Source: Jiella sonneratiae
GTDB lineage: Bacteria > Pseudomonadota > Alphaproteobacteria > Rhizobiales > Rhizobiaceae
DNA: 64,000 nt
NCBI RefSeq assembly: GCF_017353515.1
Contig: NZ_JAFMPY010000006.1
Coordinates: forward strand, 124,001 to 188,000
Reading direction: 5' to 3'
Positions 8,444-16,741 of this stretch are shown here, in pieces (positions within the stretch are counted from its first letter, which is position 1; every line of letters begins with the position of its first letter). The notes beneath the pieces were generated by a model, which had not been told where the DNA came from, did no database searches, and was given only the letters and a program-made list of their open reading frames with translations. The translations under genes were made by a program, and so were the position numbers.

Positions 8444-9271
8444 ATGACGAGCATTGCGCTGTTCGGGGCCGGCGGGAAGATGGGCGTCAGGCTGTCGCGC
8501 AATCTGGCGAAGACGGATTTCGACGTCCGCCATGTCGAGGTGATGCCCGAGGGGCAGGCGCGGCTGAAGGAAGCCGTGGGCGCCGCCTGCGTCGCGCCGG
8601 ACGCGGCGATCGAAGGTGCGGACGTCGTCGTCCTCGCAGTCCCGGACACGGCGATCGGCAAGGTCGCCGGAATGGTGGTGCCGAAGGTCGCGCCGGGAAC
8701 GATCGTCGTCATCCTCGACGCCGCCGCGCCCTTTGCGGGCCATCTGCCGGAACGCGCCGACATCAGCTATTTCGTCACCCATCCCTGCCACCCGACGATC
8801 TTCACCAAGGAGACCACCGAGGCGGGCCGCAACGACCATTTCGGCGGCATCGCCGCGGAGCAGGCGGTGGTCAACGCCCTGATGCAGGGGCCGGAGGAGC
8901 ATTACGCGATCGGCGACAGCGTCGCACGGGCGATCTACGCGCCGGTCAACCGGACGCACCGGGTCAGCGTCGAGCAGATGGCCTATCTGGAACCAGGCCT
9001 CTCGGAGACCGTCTGCGCCTCGCTGCTCGTCGTCATGCGCGAGGCGATGGAGGAGGTCATCAAGACCGGCGTTTCGCGCGATTGCGCCCGCGACTTCCTG
9101 CTCGGCCACATGAACATTCTCGGCGCGGTGATCTTCGAGGAGGTCGACGGGGTGTTCTCCGACGCCTGCAACAAGGCGATCGAGTTCGGCAAGCCGATGC
9201 TGATGCGCGACGACTGGAAAAAGGTCTTCGAGCCCGACGAGATCGCGGCGAGCATCCGCCGCATCACCTGA
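8444..9271 (+). CDS. apnO: Probable D-apionate oxidoisomerase (ApnO-like)
   Basis: A 275-residue NAD-dependent enzyme with an N-terminal Rossmann fold (FGAGGKMGVRLSRNL, residues 6-20), a conserved THPCHPTIF stretch near 113-121, and an all-helical C-terminal half as in phosphogluconate-dehydrogenase relatives. The ATG at 8444 is chosen for the strong GGGAGGGGAAG just upstream; the frame extends further back but only antisense to the kinase. In the apionate pathways a protein of this kind oxidises D-apionate with a carbon shift to 3-oxo-isoapionate, the substrate of the divergent kinase. The match is by family appearance and context. Confidence 0.75.
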   Translation: MTSIALFGAGGKMGVRLSRNLAKTDFDVRHVEVMPEGQARLKEAVGAACVAPDAAIEGADVVVLAVPDTAIGKVAGMVVPKVAPGTIVVILDAAAPFAGHLPERADISYFVTHPCHPTIFTKETTEAGRNDHFGGIAAEQAVVNALMQGPEEHYAIGDSVARAIYAPVNRTHRVSVEQMAYLEPGLSETVCASLLVVMREAMEEVIKTGVSRDCARDFLLGHMNILGAVIFEEVDGVFSDACNKAIEFGKPMLMRDDWKKVFEPDEIAASIRRIT

Positions 9272-9292
9272 GCCCCGAAGCCATTGCTCGAC

Positions 9293-9342
9293 GATGACAC
9301 GAGGCCGGCGCGCGAGAATCGCGCCGGCCTCGTGTCGCATCG
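9293..9342. terminator. Strong bidirectional hairpin terminator
   Basis: A perfect 17-bp stem (9296-9312 with 9320-9336) with a 7-base loop lies between the convergent oxidoisomerase and aldehyde dehydrogenase genes. The flanks GATG/CATC extend the stem after a one-base bulge. The run of U expected of an intrinsic terminator is weak (AAAA follows on the plus strand, giving U on the minus transcript). Confidence 0.8.
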
Positions 9343-9354
9343 AAAAGCTGGCCT

Positions 9355-10815
9355 TCACCCGTGTCTGATCGACACGGTCTTCAGCCGCGAGAAGCCGTAG
9401 AGCGCCTCGAAGCCCTTCTCGCGGCCGTGGCCCGACTTGCCGACGCCGCCGAAGGGGAGTTCGACGCCGCCGCCGGCCCCGTAATTGTTGACGAAGACCT
9501 GGCCGCAGTGGAGCCGGCGGGCGAGCCGCATCTGTCTCGCGCCGTTCTCCGTCCAGACGCCGGCGACGAGGCCGTAGTCGGTGCCGTTGGCGATGCGGAT
9601 TGCCTCCGCCTCGTCCTCGAAGGGGATCATCACCTGCACCGGGCCGAAGATCTCCTCCTGGGCCAGGGCGTGGTCGGCGGGGACGTCGGCAAAGAGCACC
9701 GGCGCGACATAGTGGCCCTTCGCCGGCGCGTCGTCGTCGATCCGCCCCTCGGCGGCGACCGTCAACTCGTCGCGGCCTTGGGCGATGTAGCGGGTCACGA
9801 TCGCCTTCTGCCTGCCCGAGACCAGCGGCCCGAGGTCGAAGCCGCCGGAGGCAGGTCCCGCGACGAGCCTGCCATAGGCGGCGGCCATCTTCGCCTTCAC
9901 CTCCGCGTAGATGCCGCGCTGGACGAGGACCCGCGAGGCGGCCGAGCAGGTCTGGCCGGCGGCCTGGATGCAGGCGCCGACGAGCGTCGGCAGCGCCGCC
10001 TCGAGATCGCAGTCGTCGAAGACGATGTGCGGGCTCTTGCCGCCGAGCTCCAGCGTCACCGGCACGACGTTCTCCGCCGCCGCCGACTGGATGCGCCGGC
10101 CGGTGCCGACCGAGCCGGTGAAGGAGACGTGATGGACGCGGGGGTGGGCCGACAGCGCCGCGCCGACCTCGTCGCCGTAACCGGTGACGACGTTGAGCGC
10201 GCCGGCCGGCAGGCCCGCCTCCTCGGCCAGTGCGGCGACGGCCAGGGCGCTCAGCGAGGCGTCCTCGGCCGGCTTCAGCACGCAGGCATTGCCCATTGCG
10301 AGGGCCGCCCCGATCGAGCGGCCGAGGATCTGCATCGGATAGTTCCACGGAATGATGTGGGCGGTGACGCCGTGCGGCTCGCGGAGGGTCAGAACGGTGG
10401 TTCCGGCCTGATAGGGGATCGTCTCGCCCATCACCTTGTCGGCGGCGCCGCCATAGAATTCGAAATAGCGGGCGAGGGCGGTCGCGTCGTTGCGGGCCTG
10501 GGTGATCGGCTTGCCGACATCGGTCGATTCCAGATGGGCCAGCGTCTCGGCACGCTCCTCGACGAGCCGTGCCCAGCGGATCAGGATGCGGCCGCGCTCC
10601 GTCGCGGTCATCGCCCCCCATTCGCCGTCGAGCGCGGCTTCGGCGGCACGGACGGCCGCCTCGACGTCGCCTGGCGTTCCCGCGGCGATCGATGCGACGG
10701 CCTCGCCGGTCGAGGGGTTCTCGACCGGGATCGATCCGCCGCCCTCCGCGTCACGCCATGTCCCTCCGACGAGAAGCCTGGACGGATCGAACCACAGCTT
10801 CGTGTTCAACTTCAT
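9355..10815 (-). CDS. NAD(P)-dependent aldehyde dehydrogenase
   Basis: A 486-residue ALDH-superfamily enzyme. Key stretches are PWNYPMQILGRSIGAALAMG (about 150-170), FTGSVGTGR, the ELGGKSPHIVF segment holding the general-base Glu near 255, the nucleophilic Cys in GQTCSAASR near 290, and EEIFGPV near 385. The start at 10815 is backed by GGGAGG eight bases upstream; the longer frame runs back into the regulator gene. It lies 104 bases after the second GntR gene on the same strand, so the two are probably co-transcribed. It may oxidise a short hydroxy-aldehyde formed in sugar-acid breakdown; the substrate is not visible. Confidence 0.9.
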   Translation of the reverse strand: MKLNTKLWFDPSRLLVGGTWRDAEGGGSIPVENPSTGEAVASIAAGTPGDVEAAVRAAEAALDGEWGAMTATERGRILIRWARLVEERAETLAHLESTDVGKPITQARNDATALARYFEFYGGAADKVMGETIPYQAGTTVLTLREPHGVTAHIIPWNYPMQILGRSIGAALAMGNACVLKPAEDASLSALAVAALAEEAGLPAGALNVVTGYGDEVGAALSAHPRVHHVSFTGSVGTGRRIQSAAAENVVPVTLELGGKSPHIVFDDCDLEAALPTLVGACIQAAGQTCSAASRVLVQRGIYAEVKAKMAAAYGRLVAGPASGGFDLGPLVSGRQKAIVTRYIAQGRDELTVAAEGRIDDDAPAKGHYVAPVLFADVPADHALAQEEIFGPVQVMIPFEDEAEAIRIANGTDYGLVAGVWTENGARQMRLARRLHCGQVFVNNYGAGGGVELPFGGVGKSGHGREKGFEALYGFSRLKTVSIRHG

Positions 10816-10919
10816 CGTTCCCTCCCATGAAAGCTTTCGGCGACCGGTCGCGTCGAGGACGTGCGCCGTCGTGAATTGCGCTTCGCGTCCCCGCGTCGTC
10901 CCCGCGCGGTGCGATCCGC

Positions 10920-11636
10920 TCAGTCGGCGGCATCGAGATGCGCCTCGATCCGCTCGCGGCCGGCCTCGATATGGCCCCGCATGGCCGTTTCCGCCCGGGC
11001 CGGATCGCGCGCGCCGATGGCGGCGAGGATGTCGATGTGTTCCTCGATGACCGCCTGGGCGACGTCGGAGTGATAGCGCAGTCGGAAGATGTGCATCTGG
11101 GTGAACAGCCGCCCGAGCGCGTCCTCGATCAACTCGTTGCCGCAGGCGGCGGCGATGGCGCTGTGAAAGCGGCTGTCGAGGACGACGAGTTTCGCCCGGT
11201 GGCCGGTGATGTCCTCGGCGGCCATGGCGCGCATCTCCTCGGCGATCGAACCGAGTTCGGCGAGCGCTTCGGGCGATGCCAGCCGCGCTGCCCCGGCGGC
11301 GCTTGCCGGCTCGATGAGGCAGCGGAGCTCGAAGATCTTGGCGAACTGCTCGGGCGAGGGGAGCGGCGCGACGCTCCAGCCGGTGAACTGCTTCTTGACG
11401 ACGAGCCCTTCCGCCTCGAGCCGGATCAGGGCTGCCCGGGTCGGCGTCTGCGACACGCCGAAGCGGCGCGCGAGGCCGTCGACGGACAGTCGCGCACCGG
11501 CGGGGATGCGCAGCGCGATCAGGTCGTCGACGAGCCGCTGGTAGACCTCGTCGCCGAGCGACGGGCGCTGCAGGATCGCATCCCGCGGAGAGCGGTCCTC
11601 CGGTCGGGTGCCGAAGACGGCGTCTTTCGCAATCAA
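10920..11636 (-). CDS. Second GntR-family regulator with FCD domain
   Basis: A 238-residue FadR/FCD-type regulator: winged helix at about 10-70 (VDGLARRFGVSQTPTRAAL) and a helical FCD domain behind it. I place the start at a TTG (11636) rather than the upstream ATG at 11765. AAGGA lies seven bases before the TTG. A good promoter (TTTACA at 11700-11695, 17 bases, TATTCG at 11677-11672) would start the message near 11665, downstream of the ATG. It faces the TRAP transporter genes and precedes the aldehyde dehydrogenase, so it probably controls both. Confidence 0.85.
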   Translation of the reverse strand: MIAKDAVFGTRPEDRSPRDAILQRPSLGDEVYQRLVDDLIALRIPAGARLSVDGLARRFGVSQTPTRAALIRLEAEGLVVKKQFTGWSVAPLPSPEQFAKIFELRCLIEPASAAGAARLASPEALAELGSIAEEMRAMAAEDITGHRAKLVVLDSRFHSAIAAACGNELIEDALGRLFTQMHIFRLRYHSDVAQAVIEEHIDILAAIGARDPARAETAMRGHIEAGRERIEAHLDAAD

Positions 11637-11646
11637 AGGGGCATCC

Positions 11647-11700
11647 TTGACCGTTCCGAAAACGTCGCTTACGAATATCGTATCGGATATCTGGTGTAAA
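11647..11700. promoter_or_regulatory. Overlapping divergent promoters with a palindrome (GntR/TRAP intergenic)
   Basis: Plus strand: TTGACC (11647) with TACGAA 17 bases on would drive the TRAP genes. Minus strand: TTTACA (11700-11695) with TATTCG 17 bases on would drive the regulator. ATATCGTATCGGATAT (11675-11690), a near-perfect inverted repeat (13 of 16 positions), sits between them and is a likely operator for the GntR protein. A second small repeat, GTGT-AA-ACAC, follows near 11694. Confidence 0.5.
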
Positions 11701-11779
11701 CACTGGGCCGATGGGGCCGGCGCTGCCCGGGGGAGACGTGCGGCGCGTTCTGCGGCCTTGCCCAAGGGAGGAAATTGAG

Positions 11780-12772
11780 ATGAGCTACAAGTCGATGCTC
11801 GCCGGCCTGATGCTGGCGACGACGGCCCTCGCGACCACTGGCCTCGCGACCACGATCGCCGATGCGAAGGAGATGAACTTCGCCATCGTGACCCCGCCGG
11901 ACGGCCACTACGGCCAGGGCGCCAAGGCGTTCGCCGAGAAGATGAAGGAACTGTCGGGCGGCGACTTCGTCGTCAACGTCAAGGCCGGCGGTTCGCTCGG
12001 CGGCGAGCGCGAGCTCCTCGAGGGCGAGCAGATCGGCACCATCGAATTGGCGATGACTTCGACGGGGCCCGTCGGCTCCTTCGTGCCGGAAATCTACGCT
12101 CTCGATTTCCCCTTCCTGTTCAAGGACTATGCGAGCGCCCGCAAGATCCTCGACGGCGAGATCGGCGACGAGCTTCTGTCCAAGTTCGAGGACAAGGGGA
12201 TGATCGGGCTCGCCTGGTCGGAGAACGGCTTCCGCCACATCACCAATTCCGTCCATCCGATCAAGACCCCGGCGGATCTCCAGGGCCTGAAGCTCCGCAC
12301 CATGGAGAACCAGGTCCACATCGACGCCTTCAAGGAGCTCGGCGCCTCGCCGACGCCGATGAGCTGGACCGAGGTTCTCACCTCGCTCCAGCAGGGGACG
12401 ATCGACGGTCAGGAAAACCCGATCCCGATCATCGTCTCGAACAACATGTGGGACATGCAGAAATACGTGACGCTCACCGGCCACGTCTATTCGCCGGCGG
12501 TGATCACCATGTCGAAGATCCACTGGGACCAGCTCTCCGACGAGGAAAAGGGCTGGATCAGAGAGGCTTCCAAGGCCGCCGTCGAAGCGACGCGCGCGGT
12601 CGTCGACCAGACCGAGGCAAACGGCGTCAAGACCATGCGCGAGCATGGCATGGAGGTGATCGAGGACGTCGACAAGGCGGCCTTCCAGGACGCGGTCGAG
12701 CCGACATACGAGCGCTACGGCAAGGAATATGGCGAGCAGATGATCCAGAGGATCCGCGACGCCCAGAAATAG
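11780..12772 (+). CDS. dctP: TRAP transporter solute-binding protein, DctP family
   Basis: A 330-residue periplasmic binding protein. The ATG at 11780 follows GGGAGGAAA and opens a signal peptide ending near residue 28 (ATTIADAKE). Family marks are GSLGGERELLEGEQIG, LRTMENQVHI, with the Arg that binds the ligand carboxylate, and LQQGTIDGQENP near 210-220. It delivers an organic acid to the DctQM permease encoded next. In this setting the ligand is probably a sugar acid (apionate, or a tetronate), which cannot be told from sequence. The gap to DctQ holds two hairpins, listed separately. Confidence 0.93.
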   Translation: MSYKSMLAGLMLATTALATTGLATTIADAKEMNFAIVTPPDGHYGQGAKAFAEKMKELSGGDFVVNVKAGGSLGGERELLEGEQIGTIELAMTSTGPVGSFVPEIYALDFPFLFKDYASARKILDGEIGDELLSKFEDKGMIGLAWSENGFRHITNSVHPIKTPADLQGLKLRTMENQVHIDAFKELGASPTPMSWTEVLTSLQQGTIDGQENPIPIIVSNNMWDMQKYVTLTGHVYSPAVITMSKIHWDQLSDEEKGWIREASKAAVEATRAVVDQTEANGVKTMREHGMEVIEDVDKAAFQDAVEPTYERYGKEYGEQMIQRIRDAQK

Positions 12773-12785
12773 GCGCCGCTGCCGC

Positions 12786-12827
12786 GCGCCTCTCCCGGCA
12801 GGCGCTCGCCCGGTCAGACGGCCGGGC
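12786..12827 (+). promoter_or_regulatory. Two intercistronic hairpins between dctP and dctQ
   Basis: GCGCCT (12786-12791) pairs with AGGCGC (12800-12805), and GCCCGG (12808-12813) with CCGGGC (12822-12827). Stem-loops at this spot commonly stabilise the binding-protein message or reduce read-through into the permease genes; that role is inferred here. Confidence 0.4.
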
Positions 12828-12883
12828 GGGCGTCGCCGGCAAGGGCACGAAGCCGCCCGATAAACCTCGTCGAGGTCCCGCCG

Positions 12884-13396
12884 ATGCGGAAGATCGCCGT
12901 CAATGCCGCCGAGCGGCTCATCGCGCTCACCCATAATCTCGCGGCCGTGCTTCTGGCGGTGGCTGCGCTGCTGGTGTTCTGGCAGGTCGTCACCCGCTTC
13001 CTCCTCGGCGATGCCGCGGCGTGGTCGGAGGTGCTGGCGCGCGGCGTCGTCATTTGGATGGTGTTTCTCGTCGCCGGTGCCGGGTTTCGCCTCAGCGCGA
13101 TGATCCCGCTCGAATTCGTCCGCAGCGTCCTGCCGGACACTCTCCAGCGGGTCGTCGGTTTCGTCGTGATGGCGCTGATCCTCGTCTTCCTGGGCGTGCT
13201 GATCTGGTTCGGCACGGCGATGGCGATCCGCGTCTCGACCCAGCAAGTGGCGATGCTCGGCGTACCGATCTCCTGGTTCTATGCCGCGATCCCGCTCGGT
13301 GCGGCCTTGGCGGTGCCGGGCGTCCTCCTCGAATTCTTCCGGCCGATCGACGAGCTTCGCGACGCGGCGGCCGCCCGGGACGAGACGTTCGAATGA
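12884..13396 (+). CDS. dctQ: TRAP transporter small permease, DctQ family
   Basis: A 170-residue membrane protein with four predicted transmembrane segments (about 17-37, 50-70, 90-112, 130-152) and the DctQ-type stretch VFWQVVTRFLLGDAAAWSEV. It pairs with the large DctM subunit, whose ATG overlaps this gene's stop (ATGA), indicating coupled translation in the inner membrane complex. Confidence 0.92.
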   Translation: MRKIAVNAAERLIALTHNLAAVLLAVAALLVFWQVVTRFLLGDAAAWSEVLARGVVIWMVFLVAGAGFRLSAMIPLEFVRSVLPDTLQRVVGFVVMALILVFLGVLIWFGTAMAIRVSTQQVAMLGVPISWFYAAIPLGAALAVPGVLLEFFRPIDELRDAAAARDETFE

Positions 13397-14667
13397 ACGC
13401 CGGCCTCGTCAGCGCACTGATCTTCTTCTTCGTCCTCTCGGTCCCGGTCGGCGTGGCGATCGGGCTTGCCGCCATCGTCGGCGTCGGCTTCTTCTCGCCG
13501 CTGCCGCTGCTCGTCATCCCGCAGAAGATCTTCACCTCGATCGACAGCTTCCCGCTGCTCGCCGTGCCGTTCTTCATTCTCGCCGGCAATCTGATGACCC
13601 ATGGCGGGGTGTCGCGCCGGCTCGTCGGCTTCGCCAAGTCGATGGTCGGCGGGGTGCAGGGCGGCCTCGCCTCGACCTGCGTCGTCACCTGCATGATCTT
13701 CGCGGCGATTTCCGGCTCGTCGGTGGCGACCACCTTCGCGATCGGGGCGATCCTGGTGCCGGCGATGGCGCGGCACAACTATCCCCTGCCGATGGCTGCG
13801 ACGATCCAGGCGACCTCCGCCGAACTCGGCGTCATCATCCCGCCGTCGGTGCCGATGATCATCTTCGGCGTCGCCACGGAGACCTCCGTCACCCAGCTGT
13901 TCATGGCCGGGATCGGACCCGGCCTCCTCGTCGCCGGCGCGCTCGTCGTGATGACGCAGGTCTGGTGCCGGATGAAGGGCATCGGCAAGCAGGACGGCGA
14001 CGAGAGCCAGCCGATCCTGAAGAGCTTCGTCGACGCGTTCTGGGCGTTGATGCTGCCCGTCATCATTCTCGGCGGAATCTATGGCGGCGTCTTCACCCCC
14101 ACCGAGGCGGCGGCTGTGTCGGTGGTCTATGCGCTGATCGTCGGGCTCTTCGTCTATCGCGAGATGACCGTCGCCGACCTGCCGCAGATCTTCCGCTCGG
14201 CGGCGGTCTCGACGGGGGCGATCATGCTTATCATCGCGACGGCCGGCCTGTTTTCCTTCCTGATCAGCCTTTCCGGCTTGCCCAACCTCATCGGCGGCTG
14301 GGCGAAGGCGAATTTCGACAGCGCCGTCGGCTTCCTGCTGTTCGTCAACCTGCTGCTGCTCGTCGTCGGCATGTTCGTCGAGACCTCGGCGGCGATCCTG
14401 GTGCTGGCGCCGATCCTGACGCCGATCGCCACCGGATTCGGCGTCGATCCGGTGCATTTCGGCATCATCGTCATCGTCAACCTCGCCCTCGGCATGATCA
14501 CCCCGCCGCTCGGCGTCAATCTCTTCGCGGCGGCGCAGGTGGCGAGGATCCCGGTGCAGCGGATGTTCGCCTCGCTCGTCATCCCCGTGACGGTGGTCTT
14601 CGCGACGCTCCTTCTCATCACCTACGTGCCGCCGATCTCGCTGTTCCTGCGCGATCTGTTCAACTGA
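13393..14667 (+). CDS. dctM: TRAP transporter large permease, DctM family
   Basis: A 424-residue polytopic protein that carries the ion-coupled transport path of the TRAP system. Typical DctM stretches include SGSSVATTFAIGAILVPAM (about 99-117), IIPPSVPMIIFGV and LGMITPPLGVNLF near 370. The start overlaps the DctQ stop by four bases. The three TRAP genes and the two dehydrogenase genes that follow on the same strand at short spacing look like one operon. Confidence 0.93.
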   Translation: MNAGLVSALIFFFVLSVPVGVAIGLAAIVGVGFFSPLPLLVIPQKIFTSIDSFPLLAVPFFILAGNLMTHGGVSRRLVGFAKSMVGGVQGGLASTCVVTCMIFAAISGSSVATTFAIGAILVPAMARHNYPLPMAATIQATSAELGVIIPPSVPMIIFGVATETSVTQLFMAGIGPGLLVAGALVVMTQVWCRMKGIGKQDGDESQPILKSFVDAFWALMLPVIILGGIYGGVFTPTEAAAVSVVYALIVGLFVYREMTVADLPQIFRSAAVSTGAIMLIIATAGLFSFLISLSGLPNLIGGWAKANFDSAVGFLLFVNLLLLVVGMFVETSAAILVLAPILTPIATGFGVDPVHFGIIVIVNLALGMITPPLGVNLFAAAQVARIPVQRMFASLVIPVTVVFATLLLITYVPPISLFLRDLFN

Positions 14668-14711
14668 CGGCGGCGATCCAGACGCGGCAAGCCAAACGAA
14701 GGCATGACGGC

Positions 14712-15821
14712 ATGAGCGGACATCCAAAAGCTACATATCGCATCGCGACGATCGAAGGCGACGGCATCGGGCCGGAGGTCACCCGGTCGGCGATGGCGGT
14801 GCTTGCGGGAGCCTGCGGCGCAGGCCGGCTCGACTTCGTGATGGTGCCGGGGGGCGTCGGCCACTACCAGGCGTCCGGCGAGGTTCTGCCCAAGGATACG
14901 CTGAAGGCCTGTCGCGAGCTCGACGCCACCCTGCACGGCGCCGCCGGCCTGCCGGGTGTGACCTATCCGGACGGGACGGAGGTCGGCAACGAGCTGCATC
15001 TGCAGCTGCGCTTCAAGCTCGATCTTTACGCCAATGTCCGCCCGATCAAGCTTCTCAAAGGCGTGCGCTCGCCGCTGCGGGATTTCGATGCCGCCGGCGG
15101 CAGAAGCATCGACTACGTGATCGTGCGCGAAAACACCGAGGGGCTCTATGCGAGCCGCGGGGCAGGCGTGCTTCTGCGCGGCGAGTTCGCGTCCGACAGC
15201 CTCGTCGTCACCCGCAAGGGGACGAGCCGCGTCGCCCGCTTCGCCTTCGATCTCGCCGAGAAGCGCGGCGGAGCGCTGCGCGATGGCAGGCGCCGCATGA
15301 CGGTGTGCGACAAGGCGAACATTCTGAGGAGCTATGCCTTCTTCCGCTCAATCTGCGACGAGGTGCATGGCGAGTTTCCCGACGTCGAGATCGACTACGC
15401 CTATGCCGATGCGATCACCGTCCACCTCCTCAAGCGGCCGGACTTCTACGACGTCATCGTCGCCGAAAACATGTTCGGCGACATCATCTCCGACCTCGGG
15501 GCGGCGACCGTGGGCGGCATGGGCATCTCGCCTTCCGGTGAGATCGGCGACGCGCACGGCCTCTTCCAGGGCGCCCACGGCTCGGCGCCGGACATCGCCG
15601 GCCAGGATCTCGCAAGCCCCGTCGCGGCGATCCTCTCCGGCGTCATGATGCTGCGCTGGCTGGCGGACCGCCACGGCGACGCGGCGCTCGGCGAGGACGC
15701 GAGCCGGATCGAACGGGCCGTCGAGACCGTGCTCGAGGCCGGCGCGTTCGTTCCGACCGATCTCGGGGGCAAAGCGCGCTGCAGCGAGATGACACAGGCG
15801 ATCCTCGGCGCGCTCGCCTGA
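14712..15821 (+). CDS. Isocitrate/isopropylmalate dehydrogenase-family enzyme (tartrate dehydrogenase-like)
   Basis: A 369-residue beta-decarboxylating dehydrogenase. It begins with IEGDGIGPEV (residues 12-21), has VRENTEGLYASRG near 140, the catalytic Lys/Asp region VCDKANILRS and ADAITVHLL, and GDIISDLGAATVGGMG followed by GAHGSAPDIAG near 290. The substrate-specifying loop differs from classic LeuB and Icd, and its position behind a TRAP importer argues for a sugar-acid or malate/tartrate-type substrate. It lies 44 bases after dctM. Whether it belongs to apiose catabolism or to a second pathway cannot be decided from sequence. Confidence 0.85.
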   Translation: MSGHPKATYRIATIEGDGIGPEVTRSAMAVLAGACGAGRLDFVMVPGGVGHYQASGEVLPKDTLKACRELDATLHGAAGLPGVTYPDGTEVGNELHLQLRFKLDLYANVRPIKLLKGVRSPLRDFDAAGGRSIDYVIVRENTEGLYASRGAGVLLRGEFASDSLVVTRKGTSRVARFAFDLAEKRGGALRDGRRRMTVCDKANILRSYAFFRSICDEVHGEFPDVEIDYAYADAITVHLLKRPDFYDVIVAENMFGDIISDLGAATVGGMGISPSGEIGDAHGLFQGAHGSAPDIAGQDLASPVAAILSGVMMLRWLADRHGDAALGEDASRIERAVETVLEAGAFVPTDLGGKARCSEMTQAILGALA

Positions 15822-15844
15822 ACGATTCGAGAAGGACGCAACCC

Positions 15845-16741
15845 ATGAGCAGGAAGATCGGCATCATCGGCGTCGGCATGATGGGCCACGGCATCGCCCG
15901 GAATATCGCGCTCGCCGGCTGGCCTCTGGCCTATCTCGACCACCCGGGCAACCAGCCGGCGGAGGATCTCGACGCAGCCGGCGCGACCCGCATCGACGCG
16001 CTGCCGGATCTCGTCGCGCAAAGCGACGTCGTCGTCCTCGTCGTCACCGGAAGCAGGGAGATCGAACGGATCGTCCTTGCCGACGAAGCCTTCATTCGGG
16101 CCCTGCGCCCCGGCACCATCGTCGTCGACTGCTCGACCGGCATTCCCGCGGTCACCCGGCGGGCCGCAGCGCGGGTCGAGGCAGCGGGAGGCCGCTTCTG
16201 CGACGCCGCGATGACCCGCACGCCGAAGGAGGCGGAGGCGGGGCGCCTCAACCTTCTGATCGGCGGCGACGAGAAGACGGTCGCGGAGCTGACGCCGCTG
16301 TTTGAGCTGTTTTCGGAGAACCGCTTTCATGCCGGGCCGGTCGGCGCCGGGCAGACGCTGAAGCTGATCCACAATTTCGTCTCGCTCGGCAGCGTCGCGC
16401 TGATCGGCGAGGCCGCGGCCTGCGCCGCCGAAAACGGCATTGCGGCGGAGATCCTCGTCGATTGCCTGAGGCGCGGCGGTGGCCACGGAGCCGCGCTCGA
16501 CCGCGTCGCGCCCTTCCTGCTCGAAGGCGAGACCGCCCAGATGCGCTTCACCAACGCCAACGCCTTCAAGGACGTCGGCTATTACGACGAACTCGCGGGT
16601 GCGACGGGCACGCGGCGGGACATCGCGAAGGGCGTTCTGGCGGCTCTCGGCTGGCTGAACGACAACGGCTTCGGCGCGGCGATGGCGCCCGAGGCGGCAG
16701 AGGCGTTCCGGCAGAAAAATGATCGCCGCGAAGGTCCCTAA
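15845..16741 (+). CDS. 3-hydroxyisobutyrate dehydrogenase-family oxidoreductase
   Basis: A 298-residue beta-hydroxyacid dehydrogenase. The Rossmann motif GVGMMGHGIARN is at residues 10-21, and the catalytic Lys sits in GAGQTLKLIHNF near 174. The substrate loop reads DAAMTRTPKEAEAG instead of the usual D-A-P-V-S-G-G pattern, so the substrate is probably not a standard one. It starts 24 bases after the isopropylmalate-dehydrogenase-like gene and closes the TRAP operon. Its TAA overlaps the stop codon of the convergent RuBisCO-like gene by two bases. Confidence 0.87.
   Translation: MSRKIGIIGVGMMGHGIARNIALAGWPLAYLDHPGNQPAEDLDAAGATRIDALPDLVAQSDVVVLVVTGSREIERIVLADEAFIRALRPGTIVVDCSTGIPAVTRRAAARVEAAGGRFCDAAMTRTPKEAEAGRLNLLIGGDEKTVAELTPLFELFSENRFHAGPVGAGQTLKLIHNFVSLGSVALIGEAAACAAENGIAAEILVDCLRRGGGHGAALDRVAPFLLEGETAQMRFTNANAFKDVGYYDELAGATGTRRDIAKGVLAALGWLNDNGFGAAMAPEAAEAFRQKNDRREGP

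Noticed and set aside
11637-11765. N-terminal extension of the second GntR regulator to an ATG at 11765
   Set aside because: The extension lies upstream of a good promoter and lacks homology to the winged-helix domain; TTG 11636 has a ribosome site.
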